Assembly (NCBI RefSeq): GCF_030269325.1
Contig: NZ_BSTD01000002.1
Coordinates: 496,001 to 560,000 of the forward strand
Direction: 5' to 3'
Source of the DNA: Amycolatopsis sp. NBRC 101858
GTDB lineage: Bacteria > Actinomycetota > Actinomycetes > Mycobacteriales > Pseudonocardiaceae
Length of the DNA: 64,000 bases
How positions within the stretch are numbered: the first letter of the stretch is position 1; each line of letters opens with the position of its first letter. This document shows, piece by piece, positions 18,494-25,791 of the stretch. The translations under genes were made by a program, and so were the position numbers. The notes beneath the pieces were generated by a model. The model did no database searches. It worked only from the letters and a program-made list of their open reading frames with translations, and was not told the DNA's origin.

Positions 18494-19319
18494 GCCACAG
18501 GATGCGGCGCATCGGCACCGCGCCCCGGGCCCGCTTCCGCCACTCGCGCGGGTAGCCGAGGGACACCTCTTCGAACCGGACGCCGTCGGCCTCGGTCGTG
18601 CGGGGGATGTGCAGGTGGCCGTAGACTGCGATCTCCGCGCGGTAGCGGATGTGCCAGTCCTCGGTCTTCGTGGTGCCGCACCACAGGGCGAACTCCGGCC
18701 AGTACAGCGGCGCCGTCGGGTGGCGGTGCAGCGGCCAGTGCGACATCAGGATCGTGCCGTGGTCCTCGGGGATCGCGTCGAGGCGCTCGGTGCTGATCTT
18801 GAGCCGGTCCGCGCACCACGCCTGGCGGCTCGGGTACGGGTCGGGGTGCAGGAAGTACTCGTCCGTGCAGACCACCCCGGCCGTCCGGGCCTGGCTCAGC
18901 GCCTCCTCCAGGGACTTGCCCTCGGCCTCGGGCGTCCGCCAGCTGTAGTCGTAGAGCAGGAAGAGCGGCGCGATCGTGAGCGGCCGCCCGCCCTGGTCCC
19001 ACACCGGGAACTCGTCCTCGGGCGTGAGCACGTCGATCGCCCGGCACTGCTCGACGAGGTACTCGTAGCGGGCCTGGCCGCGAAGCTGGCATTCGTCGTT
19101 CTTCGTGGTCCACAGCTCGTGGTTGCCCGGCACCCAAACGACTTTCGCGAACCGCTCGCGCAGGGTCTTCAGGGTCCCGATGGTGGCCTCGGCCCGCTCG
19201 GCGACGTCCCCGGCGACGAGCAGCCAGTCACCGGGGCTCTCCGGGACGACGTCGTCGAGGATCGGGCCGTTGCCCTCGTGGGTCACGTGGAGGTCGCTGG
19301 TGGCGAAGAGGTGCGGCAC
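18486..19319 (-). CDS. Calcineurin-like metallophosphoesterase
   Basis: Protein of 277 residues with the binuclear metal motifs of the family in order: FATSDLHVTHEG (D-x-H), LLVAGDVAE (GD), VWVPGNHELW (GNHE), ILMSHWPLHRHP (H) and VYGHLHIPR (GHxH). The substrate is unknown. GTG 19319 is chosen because TACGGT lies six bases upstream (19326-19331), a leaderless arrangement. The apparent Shine-Dalgarno GGAGGG abuts the start with no spacing and would not work. The start lies inside the 3' end of the MFS gene, giving a 37-base overlap on the same strand. Confidence 0.88.
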   Translation of the reverse strand: MPHLFATSDLHVTHEGNGPILDDVVPESPGDWLLVAGDVAERAEATIGTLKTLRERFAKVVWVPGNHELWTTKNDECQLRGQARYEYLVEQCRAIDVLTPEDEFPVWDQGGRPLTIAPLFLLYDYSWRTPEAEGKSLEEALSQARTAGVVCTDEYFLHPDPYPSRQAWCADRLKISTERLDAIPEDHGTILMSHWPLHRHPTAPLYWPEFALWCGTTKTEDWHIRYRAEIAVYGHLHIPRTTEADGVRFEEVSLGYPREWRKRARGAVPMRRILWPS

Positions 19320-20545
19320 CCCTCCACCGTAACCATCGAAGACGGGGAAGTTCCGCGAATCCCGCGCTTCCGCACCAGCATGAGCACTCCGGCGAAGACG
19401 TACACCCCGGCCTGGATGTTCAGCAGCAGGGCCGGCCCGGTCGTCGCGACCAGCGTGCCCGCCAGCAGCGCCCCCACCGTCGTGAACGTCGCGATCGCGG
19501 CGAACGCCGTGCTCAGCACCCGGCCCGCGCGCTCCGGCGCCACCGCGCTCTGGATCTCCGACAGCACCCCCGCACCCGCCGCCACGCCCGGCGCGCCGAC
19601 CAGGACGAACAGCCCCACGTACAGCCCGAGCGCCGTCGTCACCAGCCACAGGTTCCAGATCACCGCCGACACCAGGCCCAGCGCGATCGACCCCCAGCCG
19701 AGCAGTGCCGCCGGGGCCACCCGCCGCGCCACCGTGGCCAGCGCGAAGCCGGCCGCCAGCCCGCCGATCGCCTGTACCCCGCGCAGCAGGCCCGCGTCGG
19801 CTTCGCTGCCGCCCAGCACGTCCAGGACGTACACCACGAACAACACCAGGAACATGCCCTGCGCCAGGGAGGTGAACACGACCGCGAGCCCGGTGCGCCA
19901 CAGCCGGCGGTTGTGGGTGAGCTCGCGAAGGCCGTCGAGCCAGGCCCGCACCACCGGTTCGGGCGCGGCGGCCGGCACCGGCGCGCTCACCCGGCGGAAC
20001 GGCTTCGCCAGCAGCGCGGCCGCCACCACCAGCACCGCCAGGTAGCCGGTGATGACGTGCCCGAGCCCGCCGAAGCCGAGCAGCGCACCGCCCGCCCAGC
20101 CGCCGGCCAGGCGCGCGACGCTGCCGTTCACGCTCATCAGCCCGTTCGCGCCGGTCACCTCCTCGACGCCGACCAGCTCCGGCACCAGGGCGTTGCGCGC
20201 CGGTTCGAACACCGACGCCAGCGCCGCCTGGGCGGCCATCACGGCGTACACGACGGTCACCCCTGGCGAAGCGAGCAGCGGCAGCGCGACGACGGCCAGC
20301 CCGCAGCAGACGCCGAACAGCACCGCCCGCCGGTTCCAGCGGTCGGCCACCACACCGGCGACCGGGCTCAGCAGCACCGCGGGGAGCAGGCCGAGCACGA
20401 TGCTCAGCGCCGTCGTCGCGGCGGAGCCGGTGCGCTGGAAGACGTACACCGGCAACGCCACCTGCAGCATCCACTCGGCCGTCTCGCCGAAGAAGGCGGC
20501 CACCCACAGCCGCGCGAACCCCGGAACCCCCAGCAGCTGCTTCAT
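19283..20545 (-). CDS. MFS transporter (EntS/MFS_3-type exporter)
   Basis: Protein of 420 residues with about 11-12 membrane segments. The MFS loop signature appears as GVVADRWNRRAVLFG between segments 2 and 3, typical of the MFS_3 group (EntS, macrolide exporters). The extreme C-terminus (about the last 15 residues) is not conserved-looking and overlaps the next gene. Its ATG overlaps the stop of the HTH regulator by four bases, so the pair is translationally coupled. This regulator-exporter arrangement is common for drug- or metabolite-responsive efflux. Confidence 0.9.
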   Translation of the reverse strand: MKQLLGVPGFARLWVAAFFGETAEWMLQVALPVYVFQRTGSAATTALSIVLGLLPAVLLSPVAGVVADRWNRRAVLFGVCCGLAVVALPLLASPGVTVVYAVMAAQAALASVFEPARNALVPELVGVEEVTGANGLMSVNGSVARLAGGWAGGALLGFGGLGHVITGYLAVLVVAAALLAKPFRRVSAPVPAAAPEPVVRAWLDGLRELTHNRRLWRTGLAVVFTSLAQGMFLVLFVVYVLDVLGGSEADAGLLRGVQAIGGLAAGFALATVARRVAPAALLGWGSIALGLVSAVIWNLWLVTTALGLYVGLFVLVGAPGVAAGAGVLSEIQSAVAPERAGRVLSTAFAAIATFTTVGALLAGTLVATTGPALLLNIQAGVYVFAGVLMLVRKRGIRGTSPSSMVTVEGCRTSSPPATST

Positions 20546-21129
20546 TCCTCCGCCTTCCCCGAGTGTTCGATGCGCGGGAACGCCCGCAGGCCGACGTGCA
20601 CCGGGCGGGCGTCCGCCGGCGCGTCGGTCCGGATGGCCCCGACGTAGGGCCGGACCAGGGCGTCGATCGCGTCGGTCAGCCGGGTCAGCTCAGCCGGCGT
20701 GACGCGCAGCGAGTAGGAGATGAGCCCGGCCGCCGCCCGCCAGGCCGGGTCCAGGTCGTCCATCGAGTCGAGGTACCGCTGGGTCAGCTCCTGCTCGTTG
20801 GCCAGGCTCGCGCCCACCACCCCGAGCTGGGCCGCGCGGCGGACCGGGTCGTCGTCGATGTCGCCCAGGTCGAGCCCGACCTGCCGGGCGCGCCACGGCC
20901 GCTCCCGGCCGTCGTCCCCCTCGGTCCGCTCGACCAGGCCGAACTGCGCGAGCTGACGCAGGTGCCAGCTGCAGTTCGAGGCCGTCGAACCGACCGCCTC
21001 CGCGCACTCGCTGGCGGTGCGCGGGCCGACGGAGGTCAGGTGGTGCAGCAGCGCCGAGCGCAGCGGGTGGGACAGCGCGCGCAGCAGCTCGACGTCCTCG
21101 ATCCGCTTGCGCGGTGGCAGCTCGGCCAT
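20542..21129 (-). CDS. ArsR-like winged-helix regulator of the MFS gene
   Basis: Protein of 195 residues. The winged helix at residues about 12-75 (LLRALSHPLRSALLHHL ... TASNCSWHLRQLAQFGLVER) is ArsR/HTH_20 type. No CxC metal motif is present, so arsenic or metal sensing is not indicated. The helical C-terminal half (about 95-170) is probably the ligand and dimer domain. A concentric palindrome lies 15 bases upstream of its ATG and is the likely self-operator. Confidence 0.87.
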   Translation of the reverse strand: MAELPPRKRIEDVELLRALSHPLRSALLHHLTSVGPRTASECAEAVGSTASNCSWHLRQLAQFGLVERTEGDDGRERPWRARQVGLDLGDIDDDPVRRAAQLGVVGASLANEQELTQRYLDSMDDLDPAWRAAAGLISYSLRVTPAELTRLTDAIDALVRPYVGAIRTDAPADARPVHVGLRAFPRIEHSGKAEE

Positions 21130-21143
21130 CGATCGTCCTTATC

Positions 21144-21173
21144 TGAAAGAGTCATTTCGAAAGTTCTCTTTCA
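21144..21173. promoter_or_regulatory. Concentric palindrome upstream of the ArsR-like gene
   Basis: TGAAAGAG (21144-21151) and CTCTTTCA (21166-21173) are perfect inverted arms around a second palindrome, TTTCGAAA (21155-21162), with the same centre. It lies just upstream of the leftward ArsR-like/MFS operon and is its probable operator. Confidence 0.7.
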
Positions 21174-21225
21174 TACTTGGTCCCGCCTGCGGGTTTGTCA
21201 AGCGGCTCCGCTATCGTTCGCGGGG

Positions 21226-21250
21226 CAGTCACTGCGCAAGGCAGTGACTG
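21226..21250. promoter_or_regulatory. Perfect 9-bp inverted repeat at the start of the MarR gene
   Basis: CAGTCACTG and CAGTGACTG are separated by seven bases. TATCGT at 21212-21217 is a possible -10 just upstream. The repeat would sit in the transcription start region of the MarR gene and is a good autoregulatory operator candidate. Confidence 0.7.
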
Positions 21251-21276
21251 CTCAGTTACCCGACCTTGGATGGACG

Positions 21277-21753
21277 TTGCCCGACCAGCGCGAACTCGCC
21301 ACCTCCGCCGCCCTCGCCCTCCCCCGTTTCGTGGGGTCGACCGCGCTCTTCCACGCCGCAGTCGCCGAGCGGATGGCCGTCACCCCCACCGAGCTGCACT
21401 GCCTGCACCTGCTCCACGGCGGGGTCAGCGACTCGCCGTCCGAGCTCGCCCGGCTGCTCGGGATGTCCACCGGCGCGTTCACGCGCCTGCTCGACCGGAT
21501 GGCGCAGCACCGGCTCGCCGAGCGCGCCCCGGACCCGGCCGACCGGCGCCGGCTCGTCGTCCGGCCCCTGCCCGACCGGATGGCCGAGCTCGCCGAGCTG
21601 TACGCGCCGATGGCCCGGTTCGTCGGCGAGCGGCTGGCGCGCCTGGACCGCCGGCAGCTGACCGCCCTCGTCGGCTTCCTCACCGACGGCACCGCCGCCG
21701 CCGAACAGGCGTCGGGAAACCTGCCGGATGTGACCCAGGCCATAACCAGTTGA
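21277..21753 (+). CDS. MarR-family transcriptional regulator
   Basis: Protein of about 158 residues. The winged helix runs from about residue 35 to 100 (MAVTPTELHCLHLL, SPSELARLLGMSTGAFTRLLDRM, then the wing DPADRRRLVVRPLPD). N- and C-terminal helices for dimerisation flank it. TTG 21277 is chosen because the in-frame GTG 21244 lies within the palindromic operator; the longer form of 169 residues cannot be excluded. The downstream ABC-F gene is in the same direction, but a separate promoter precedes it. Confidence 0.85.
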   Translation: MPDQRELATSAALALPRFVGSTALFHAAVAERMAVTPTELHCLHLLHGGVSDSPSELARLLGMSTGAFTRLLDRMAQHRLAERAPDPADRRRLVVRPLPDRMAELAELYAPMARFVGERLARLDRRQLTALVGFLTDGTAAAEQASGNLPDVTQAITS

Positions 21754-21911
21754 CTAACTCTACGGATGTTGCGTTAACCTGGCTTCACTATGAGGAACTG
21801 AACCGCGCCCATCCCGCTTCCGAGGCGGCACCCGGTCGAGCCTGACGCTCCCGCGTGCCACGACGCCCGGCGGGATTTCCGCTTCTTCTCATCCGGGCCC
21901 GGTGATCGCAC
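21750..21911 (+). promoter_or_regulatory. Promoter and roughly 125-base leader of the ABC-F gene
   Basis: TTGACT (21750-21755) and TAACCT (21775-21780), with a 19-base spacer, form a good promoter, giving a transcript start near 21787. The leader opens with ATG AGG AAC TGA (21790-21801), a three-codon reading frame. ATCCCGC (21811-21817) can pair with GCGGGAT (21870-21876), and CCGGGCCCGG lies just before the gene. Leaders with minimal reading frames control many ABC-F resistance genes by ribosome stalling, so attenuation is possible here. This is an inference. Confidence 0.45.
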
Positions 21912-23543
21912 ATGTCTACCCTTTTTCCCTTGCAGGCCAAGGACGTCGTCTTCGGTTACGGCACCCGCGTCGTCCTCGACGGCGTCACGCTGACCGCGTC
22001 GGCCGGGCAGCGGCTCGGCCTGGTCGGCGAGAACGGCACCGGCAAGTCCACGCTGCTGCGGCTGCTCGCCGGGCTCGAGGAACCCCGCTCCGGCGAGGTC
22101 CGCCGCGGCCCGGACGTCGGGTTCCTGCTGCAGGAGCTGCCGTTCGCCATGGACGCGACCTTCGCCGACGTCCTCGACGACGCGCTCGCCGAGATCCGCG
22201 CGGCCACCGCCCGGCTCGACGAGCTGACCGCGGCGATGACCGACCGGCCCGACGACCCGGCGATCCTCGACGAGTACGGCCGGGTCCTGGAGTGGGCCCA
22301 GGCCCACGACCTCTGGGACGCCGACCGCCGCGCGAAGCTCGTCTGCGACGGGCTCGGCCTCGGCGGCGTCGAACCGCACCGGCGGCTCGGGACGCTGTCC
22401 GGCGGCCAGCGGTCGCGACTCGGGCTGGCGGCGCTCCTGGTCCGGCGGCCGGAAACCCTGCTGCTGGACGAGCCGACCAACCACCTCGACGACGCCGCGA
22501 TGGACTTCCTGGAACGCCACCTCACCGAGCTGACCGGGATCGTCGTGCTGTCGTCGCACGACCGGGTGTTCCTCGACGCCGTCTGCACGGACATCGTCGA
22601 CCTCGACCCGGCCGCGGCCGACCGCCAGGCCGGCGGGGCGGTCCGGTACGGCGGCAGCTATTCGGACTACCTCGGGCACAAGAAGGCCGAGCGGGCGCGG
22701 TGGGAGCAGCGCTTCGCCGAAGAACAGGAGGAGCTGAAGGAGCTGCGGGAGACAGTCGCGGTCACCGCGCGCAACGTCGCCTACGGCCGCGCCCCGCGCG
22801 ACAACGACAAGTTCATCCACCACTTCAAGGGCGCCCGCGTCCAGAAGACGATCTCGCGGCGGGTCCGCGACGCCGAGCAGCGGCTGGAGAACCTCGAACG
22901 CGACCAGGTGCGCAAACCCCCGGCGCCACTGCGGTTCCAGGCGTCGCTCACCGGCCACGCTTCGGGTGACGGGCCGGCGATCTCGGTGCGCTCACTGGAA
23001 GTCCCGGGACGGTTGAGCCTGCCTCGGCTGGACGTCGACGCCTCGGCCCGGCTGCTCGTCACGGGCGGGAACGGCGCCGGGAAGTCGACGCTGCTGTCCG
23101 TGCTGGCGGGCCGGCTCAGCCCGGCCGACGGCGCTGTCCACTTCGGACACGGCGTGCGCGTCGGCTTGCTGGAGCAGGACGTCGTGTTCGCCGCCCCGGA
23201 ACGGACGGCGGCCCGGGTGTACCGGGACGCGCTCGGCGAGGACGCTCCCCCGCTGAGCCGGCTCGGCCTGCTGGCATCTCGGGATCTCCGACAGCCGGTG
23301 GGGGCGCTGTCGGTGGGCCAGCGCCGGCGGCTCGCGCTGGCGGTACTGCTCGCCGAACCGCCGGACGTGCTCCTGCTCGACGAGCCGACGAACCACATTT
23401 CGCTGACCCTGGCGGAAGAACTGTTCCAGGCCCTCGAAACGGCGCCGGGCGCGGTCGTCATCGCGTCCCACGACCGGTGGCTGCGCCGCGACTGGGCGGG
23501 TGACCACCTGGAGCTGGCCGCCGGCCGACCCGCGGCGGTATAG
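21912..23543 (+). CDS. ABC-F ribosomal protection-type ATPase
   Basis: Protein of 543 residues with two ABC domains and no membrane segment. Domain 1 has GENGTGKST, LSGGQRSRLGLA and LLLDEPTNHLD; domain 2 has GGNGAGKST, LSVGQRRRLALA and LLLDEPTNHIS. The long charged linker between them (about 240-330, with RDNDKFIHHFKG) is the arm that enters the ribosomal E site and reaches toward the P-site tRNA. The layout resembles the TlrC/OleB resistance group of antibiotic producers. No biosynthetic cluster adjoins it, so it may give intrinsic resistance to a ribosome-targeting drug. Confidence 0.9.
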   Translation: MSTLFPLQAKDVVFGYGTRVVLDGVTLTASAGQRLGLVGENGTGKSTLLRLLAGLEEPRSGEVRRGPDVGFLLQELPFAMDATFADVLDDALAEIRAATARLDELTAAMTDRPDDPAILDEYGRVLEWAQAHDLWDADRRAKLVCDGLGLGGVEPHRRLGTLSGGQRSRLGLAALLVRRPETLLLDEPTNHLDDAAMDFLERHLTELTGIVVLSSHDRVFLDAVCTDIVDLDPAAADRQAGGAVRYGGSYSDYLGHKKAERARWEQRFAEEQEELKELRETVAVTARNVAYGRAPRDNDKFIHHFKGARVQKTISRRVRDAEQRLENLERDQVRKPPAPLRFQASLTGHASGDGPAISVRSLEVPGRLSLPRLDVDASARLLVTGGNGAGKSTLLSVLAGRLSPADGAVHFGHGVRVGLLEQDVVFAAPERTAARVYRDALGEDAPPLSRLGLLASRDLRQPVGALSVGQRRRLALAVLLAEPPDVLLLDEPTNHISLTLAEELFQALETAPGAVVIASHDRWLRRDWAGDHLELAAGRPAAV

Positions 23544-23552
23544 GTCGTTATA

Positions 23553-23591
23553 CACAGGGAGGGCTCGGCATGGCGCCGGGCCCTCCCTGTG
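23553..23591. terminator. Perfect 12-bp stem between ABC-F and mshC
   Basis: CACAGGGAGGGC and GCCCTCCCTGTG flank a 15-base loop between the converging ABC-F and mshC stops, a bidirectional terminator. Confidence 0.85.
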
Positions 23592-23595
23592 GTCG

Positions 23596-24834
23596 TCAGA
23601 GGGTGATGCCGAGGAGGGCGTCGACCGCGATGCGGATCAGGCCGGGCGCGGCCGGGTCGGTGCCGTCGCGGCGCAGGGCCTCGCTCGCCCACGCGTCGAT
23701 CGCCGCCAGGGCCTTCGGCGTGTCGAGGTCGTCGGAGAGGTGGTCACGCAGCCGGGAGATCGTGTCCTCGGCGGACGGACCGGTCGGCAGCGAAACCGCC
23801 TCGCGCCAGCGGGCCAGCCGGGCTTCGGCCTCGGCGAGCAGTGAGTCCGTCCAGGGACGGTCGGCGCGATAGTGGCCGGCGAACAACGCCAGCCGGATCG
23901 CGCCCGGGTCGACCTGGTCGGCCCGCAGCCGGGAGACGAACACCAGGTTCCCGCGCGACTTCGACATCTTCTCGCCGTCGAGGCCGATCATCCCGGCGTG
24001 GACGTAGTGGCGGGCGAACTGGCCGTCCTTGGCGACGGCCTCGGCGTGGGCCGCGCTGTACTCGTGGTGCGGGAAGATCAGGTCCGAGCCGCCGCCCTGG
24101 AGGTCGAACCCGAGGCCGAGCCGGTTGACCGCGATCGCGCTGCACTCGATGTGCCAGCCCGGGCGGCCCGCGCCCAGCTCCGACTCCCACGACGGCTCGC
24201 CCTCGCGGGCCACGCGCCACAGCAGCGCGTCCAGCGGGTGGCGCTTGCCGGCGCGGTCGGGGTCACCGCCGCGCTCGGCGAAGAACTTCGTCATGGTCGG
24301 CTCGTCGTAGTTCGACTCGTAGCCGAACTTGCCGGTCGCGGTGTGGTCGAAGTAGACGTCGGGGAACTCCGGGTCGTCCGCGCGGTAGGCCGCGCCGTTC
24401 GCGAGCAGCTTCGCGATGACCTCGACGATCTCCGGGATGCTCTCCACCGCGCCGACGAACTGCTTCGGCGGGAGGACCCGCAGCGCGACCATGTCCTCGC
24501 GGAACAGCGCCGTCTCGCGCATGCCCAGCACGACCCAGTCGTCCTGGTCGCGCTGGGCGCGCTCGAGCAGCGGCTCGTCGATGTCGGTCACGTTCTGCAC
24601 GTAGTGGACGTCGTGCCCGTTGTCCCGCCACACGCGGTTCACCAGGTCGAAGGCCAGGTACGTCGCGGCGTGCCCCAGATGCGTCGCGTCGTAGGGCGTG
24701 ATGCCGCAGACGTACATCCGGGCGGTGGCGCCGGGCGCGGTCGGGCGGATCTGCCCGGTGGCCGTGTCGTGGAGCCGCAGCGGGCGGGGGGTGCCGGGGA
24801 TGCGGGGCACGTCGACCGATGACCAAGTCTGCAT
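23596..24834 (-). CDS. mshC: Cysteine:GlcN-Ins ligase of mycothiol synthesis
   Basis: Joins cysteine to glucosaminyl-inositol with ATP, making the precursor of mycothiol. Length (412 residues) and the class I synthetase motifs [16 protein letters not shown] (HIGH-like, with zinc Cys) and EKMSKSRGN (KMSKS) match MshC. It lacks the long tRNA-binding domain of cysteinyl-tRNA synthetase. GPSAEDTI and a helical tail close the protein. ATG 24834 has TACAGT seven bases upstream (24842-24847), a leaderless-type start; GAGGGT directly before the ATG is too close to serve. Confidence 0.96.
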   Translation of the reverse strand: MQTWSSVDVPRIPGTPRPLRLHDTATGQIRPTAPGATARMYVCGITPYDATHLGHAATYLAFDLVNRVWRDNGHDVHYVQNVTDIDEPLLERAQRDQDDWVVLGMRETALFREDMVALRVLPPKQFVGAVESIPEIVEVIAKLLANGAAYRADDPEFPDVYFDHTATGKFGYESNYDEPTMTKFFAERGGDPDRAGKRHPLDALLWRVAREGEPSWESELGAGRPGWHIECSAIAVNRLGLGFDLQGGGSDLIFPHHEYSAAHAEAVAKDGQFARHYVHAGMIGLDGEKMSKSRGNLVFVSRLRADQVDPGAIRLALFAGHYRADRPWTDSLLAEAEARLARWREAVSLPTGPSAEDTISRLRDHLSDDLDTPKALAAIDAWASEALRRDGTDPAAPGLIRIAVDALLGITL

Positions 24835-24905
24835 ACCCTCGACTGTAAGCGTTCGCTCCGCCACCCTCCCGCCCGGTGGGACTCCTCCCCCACGTGGAGC
24901 AGCGG

Positions 24906-25664
24906 CTACTGCCGGCGTGCGACGTTCGCCACGATGGCGTCGCGGACGAACTCCCCGACGCCCGGCCGCTGCTCGTCCTCGCGGATCAGGAACCCGAGCT
25001 GCACCGGTTCGGTGACGTACAGCTCACCGATCCGCCGCTGCGTCTCGTACGAGCACTCACCCATGACGCGGGCGAGCATCGCCCGGTGCTCCTCGGCGAG
25101 GTCCGTCGCCTCGGTCCCGTCCGGCGCGCCGCCCGCGTCCAGGACGGCCTGCAGGCGGCGGACCCAGTCCTGGCGGGCCGCCTCCCCGGCCGCCAGGTCC
25201 TCCTTGGACGGTGCTGCCGCGCCCTGCCACTCGGGTGTGTCACCCCAGCGCCGCGCGGCCTCTTCCGCGTAGCCGTCGGGCTCGCGGAACCCGCCGAACA
25301 CTTCGAACTTCTCCTCGGGCGTCAGTGCGCTGCCCATGGCTCTCGCCTCCATCACGCGATCGACGGCCGCGACCATCCGCCCCAGCTCGCCCATCCGCGC
25401 CACCAGCAGCTCGCGCTGCTTCTTCAGGTGCGCTTCGGCGTCGATACCGGGGTCGTCGACGAGGGTCGCGATCGTCTCGAGGGGGAACCCGAGCTCCCGG
25501 TAGAACAGGATGCGCTGCAACCGGTCGAGATCTTCGTCGTCGTAGCTGCGGTACCCCGAGCTCGTCCGCCCGCTCGGGCTGAGCAGGCCGATCTCGTCGT
25601 AGTGGTGCAGCGTCCGGACGGTGATCCCGGCCAGTGCGGCGACCTTGCCCACGGGATGCCCCAT
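24906..25664 (-). CDS. MerR-family regulator with TipAS-like domain
   Basis: Protein of 252 residues. Residues 1-70 are a MerR winged helix ([24 protein letters not shown] ... [10 protein letters not shown]), followed by a coiled coil (about 75-120) and a C-terminal TipAS-like drug-binding domain (about 125-250, with GDTPEWQG and RAMLARVMG). TipAL proteins bind thiopeptides and other ligands and then activate transcription. GGAGGGG before ATG 25664 supports the start. Its own upstream region has the classic 19-bp-spaced MerR promoter, so it is probably autoregulated. Confidence 0.92.
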   Translation of the reverse strand: MGHPVGKVAALAGITVRTLHHYDEIGLLSPSGRTSSGYRSYDDEDLDRLQRILFYRELGFPLETIATLVDDPGIDAEAHLKKQRELLVARMGELGRMVAAVDRVMEARAMGSALTPEEKFEVFGGFREPDGYAEEAARRWGDTPEWQGAAAPSKEDLAAGEAARQDWVRRLQAVLDAGGAPDGTEATDLAEEHRAMLARVMGECSYETQRRIGELYVTEPVQLGFLIREDEQRPGVGEFVRDAIVANVARRQ

Positions 25665-25707
25665 CGGTTTCCCCTCCTCTCCGGCCGGTGTGGCCCTTGC
25701 GGTGATC

Positions 25708-25738
25708 ACGGTGGCGCCTCACGCGGCGTGAGGGTCAA
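25708..25738 (-). promoter_or_regulatory. MerR-type promoter with palindrome in a 19-bp spacer
   Basis: Reading leftward, TTGACC (25733-25738) and CACCGT (25708-25713) are separated by exactly 19 bases. The palindrome CCTCACG-CCG-CGTGAGG (25717-25733) fills the spacer. An over-long spacer that the activator untwists is the hallmark of MerR-controlled promoters. It drives the TipAL-like gene. Confidence 0.8.
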
Positions 25739-25791
25739 GCGTCACCCTTCCGTAGCCGTCGTCCCCGGGCGAGCGCGGTTAGCCTGGCTCG

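Noticed and set aside
20542..21129. Arsenic-responsive ArsR
   Set aside because: No CxC or other metal-binding Cys motif is present in the winged helix.
21912..23543. Self-resistance gene of an antibiotic biosynthetic cluster
   Set aside because: No polyketide, peptide or glycosyl transfer genes lie within the window around the ABC-F gene.
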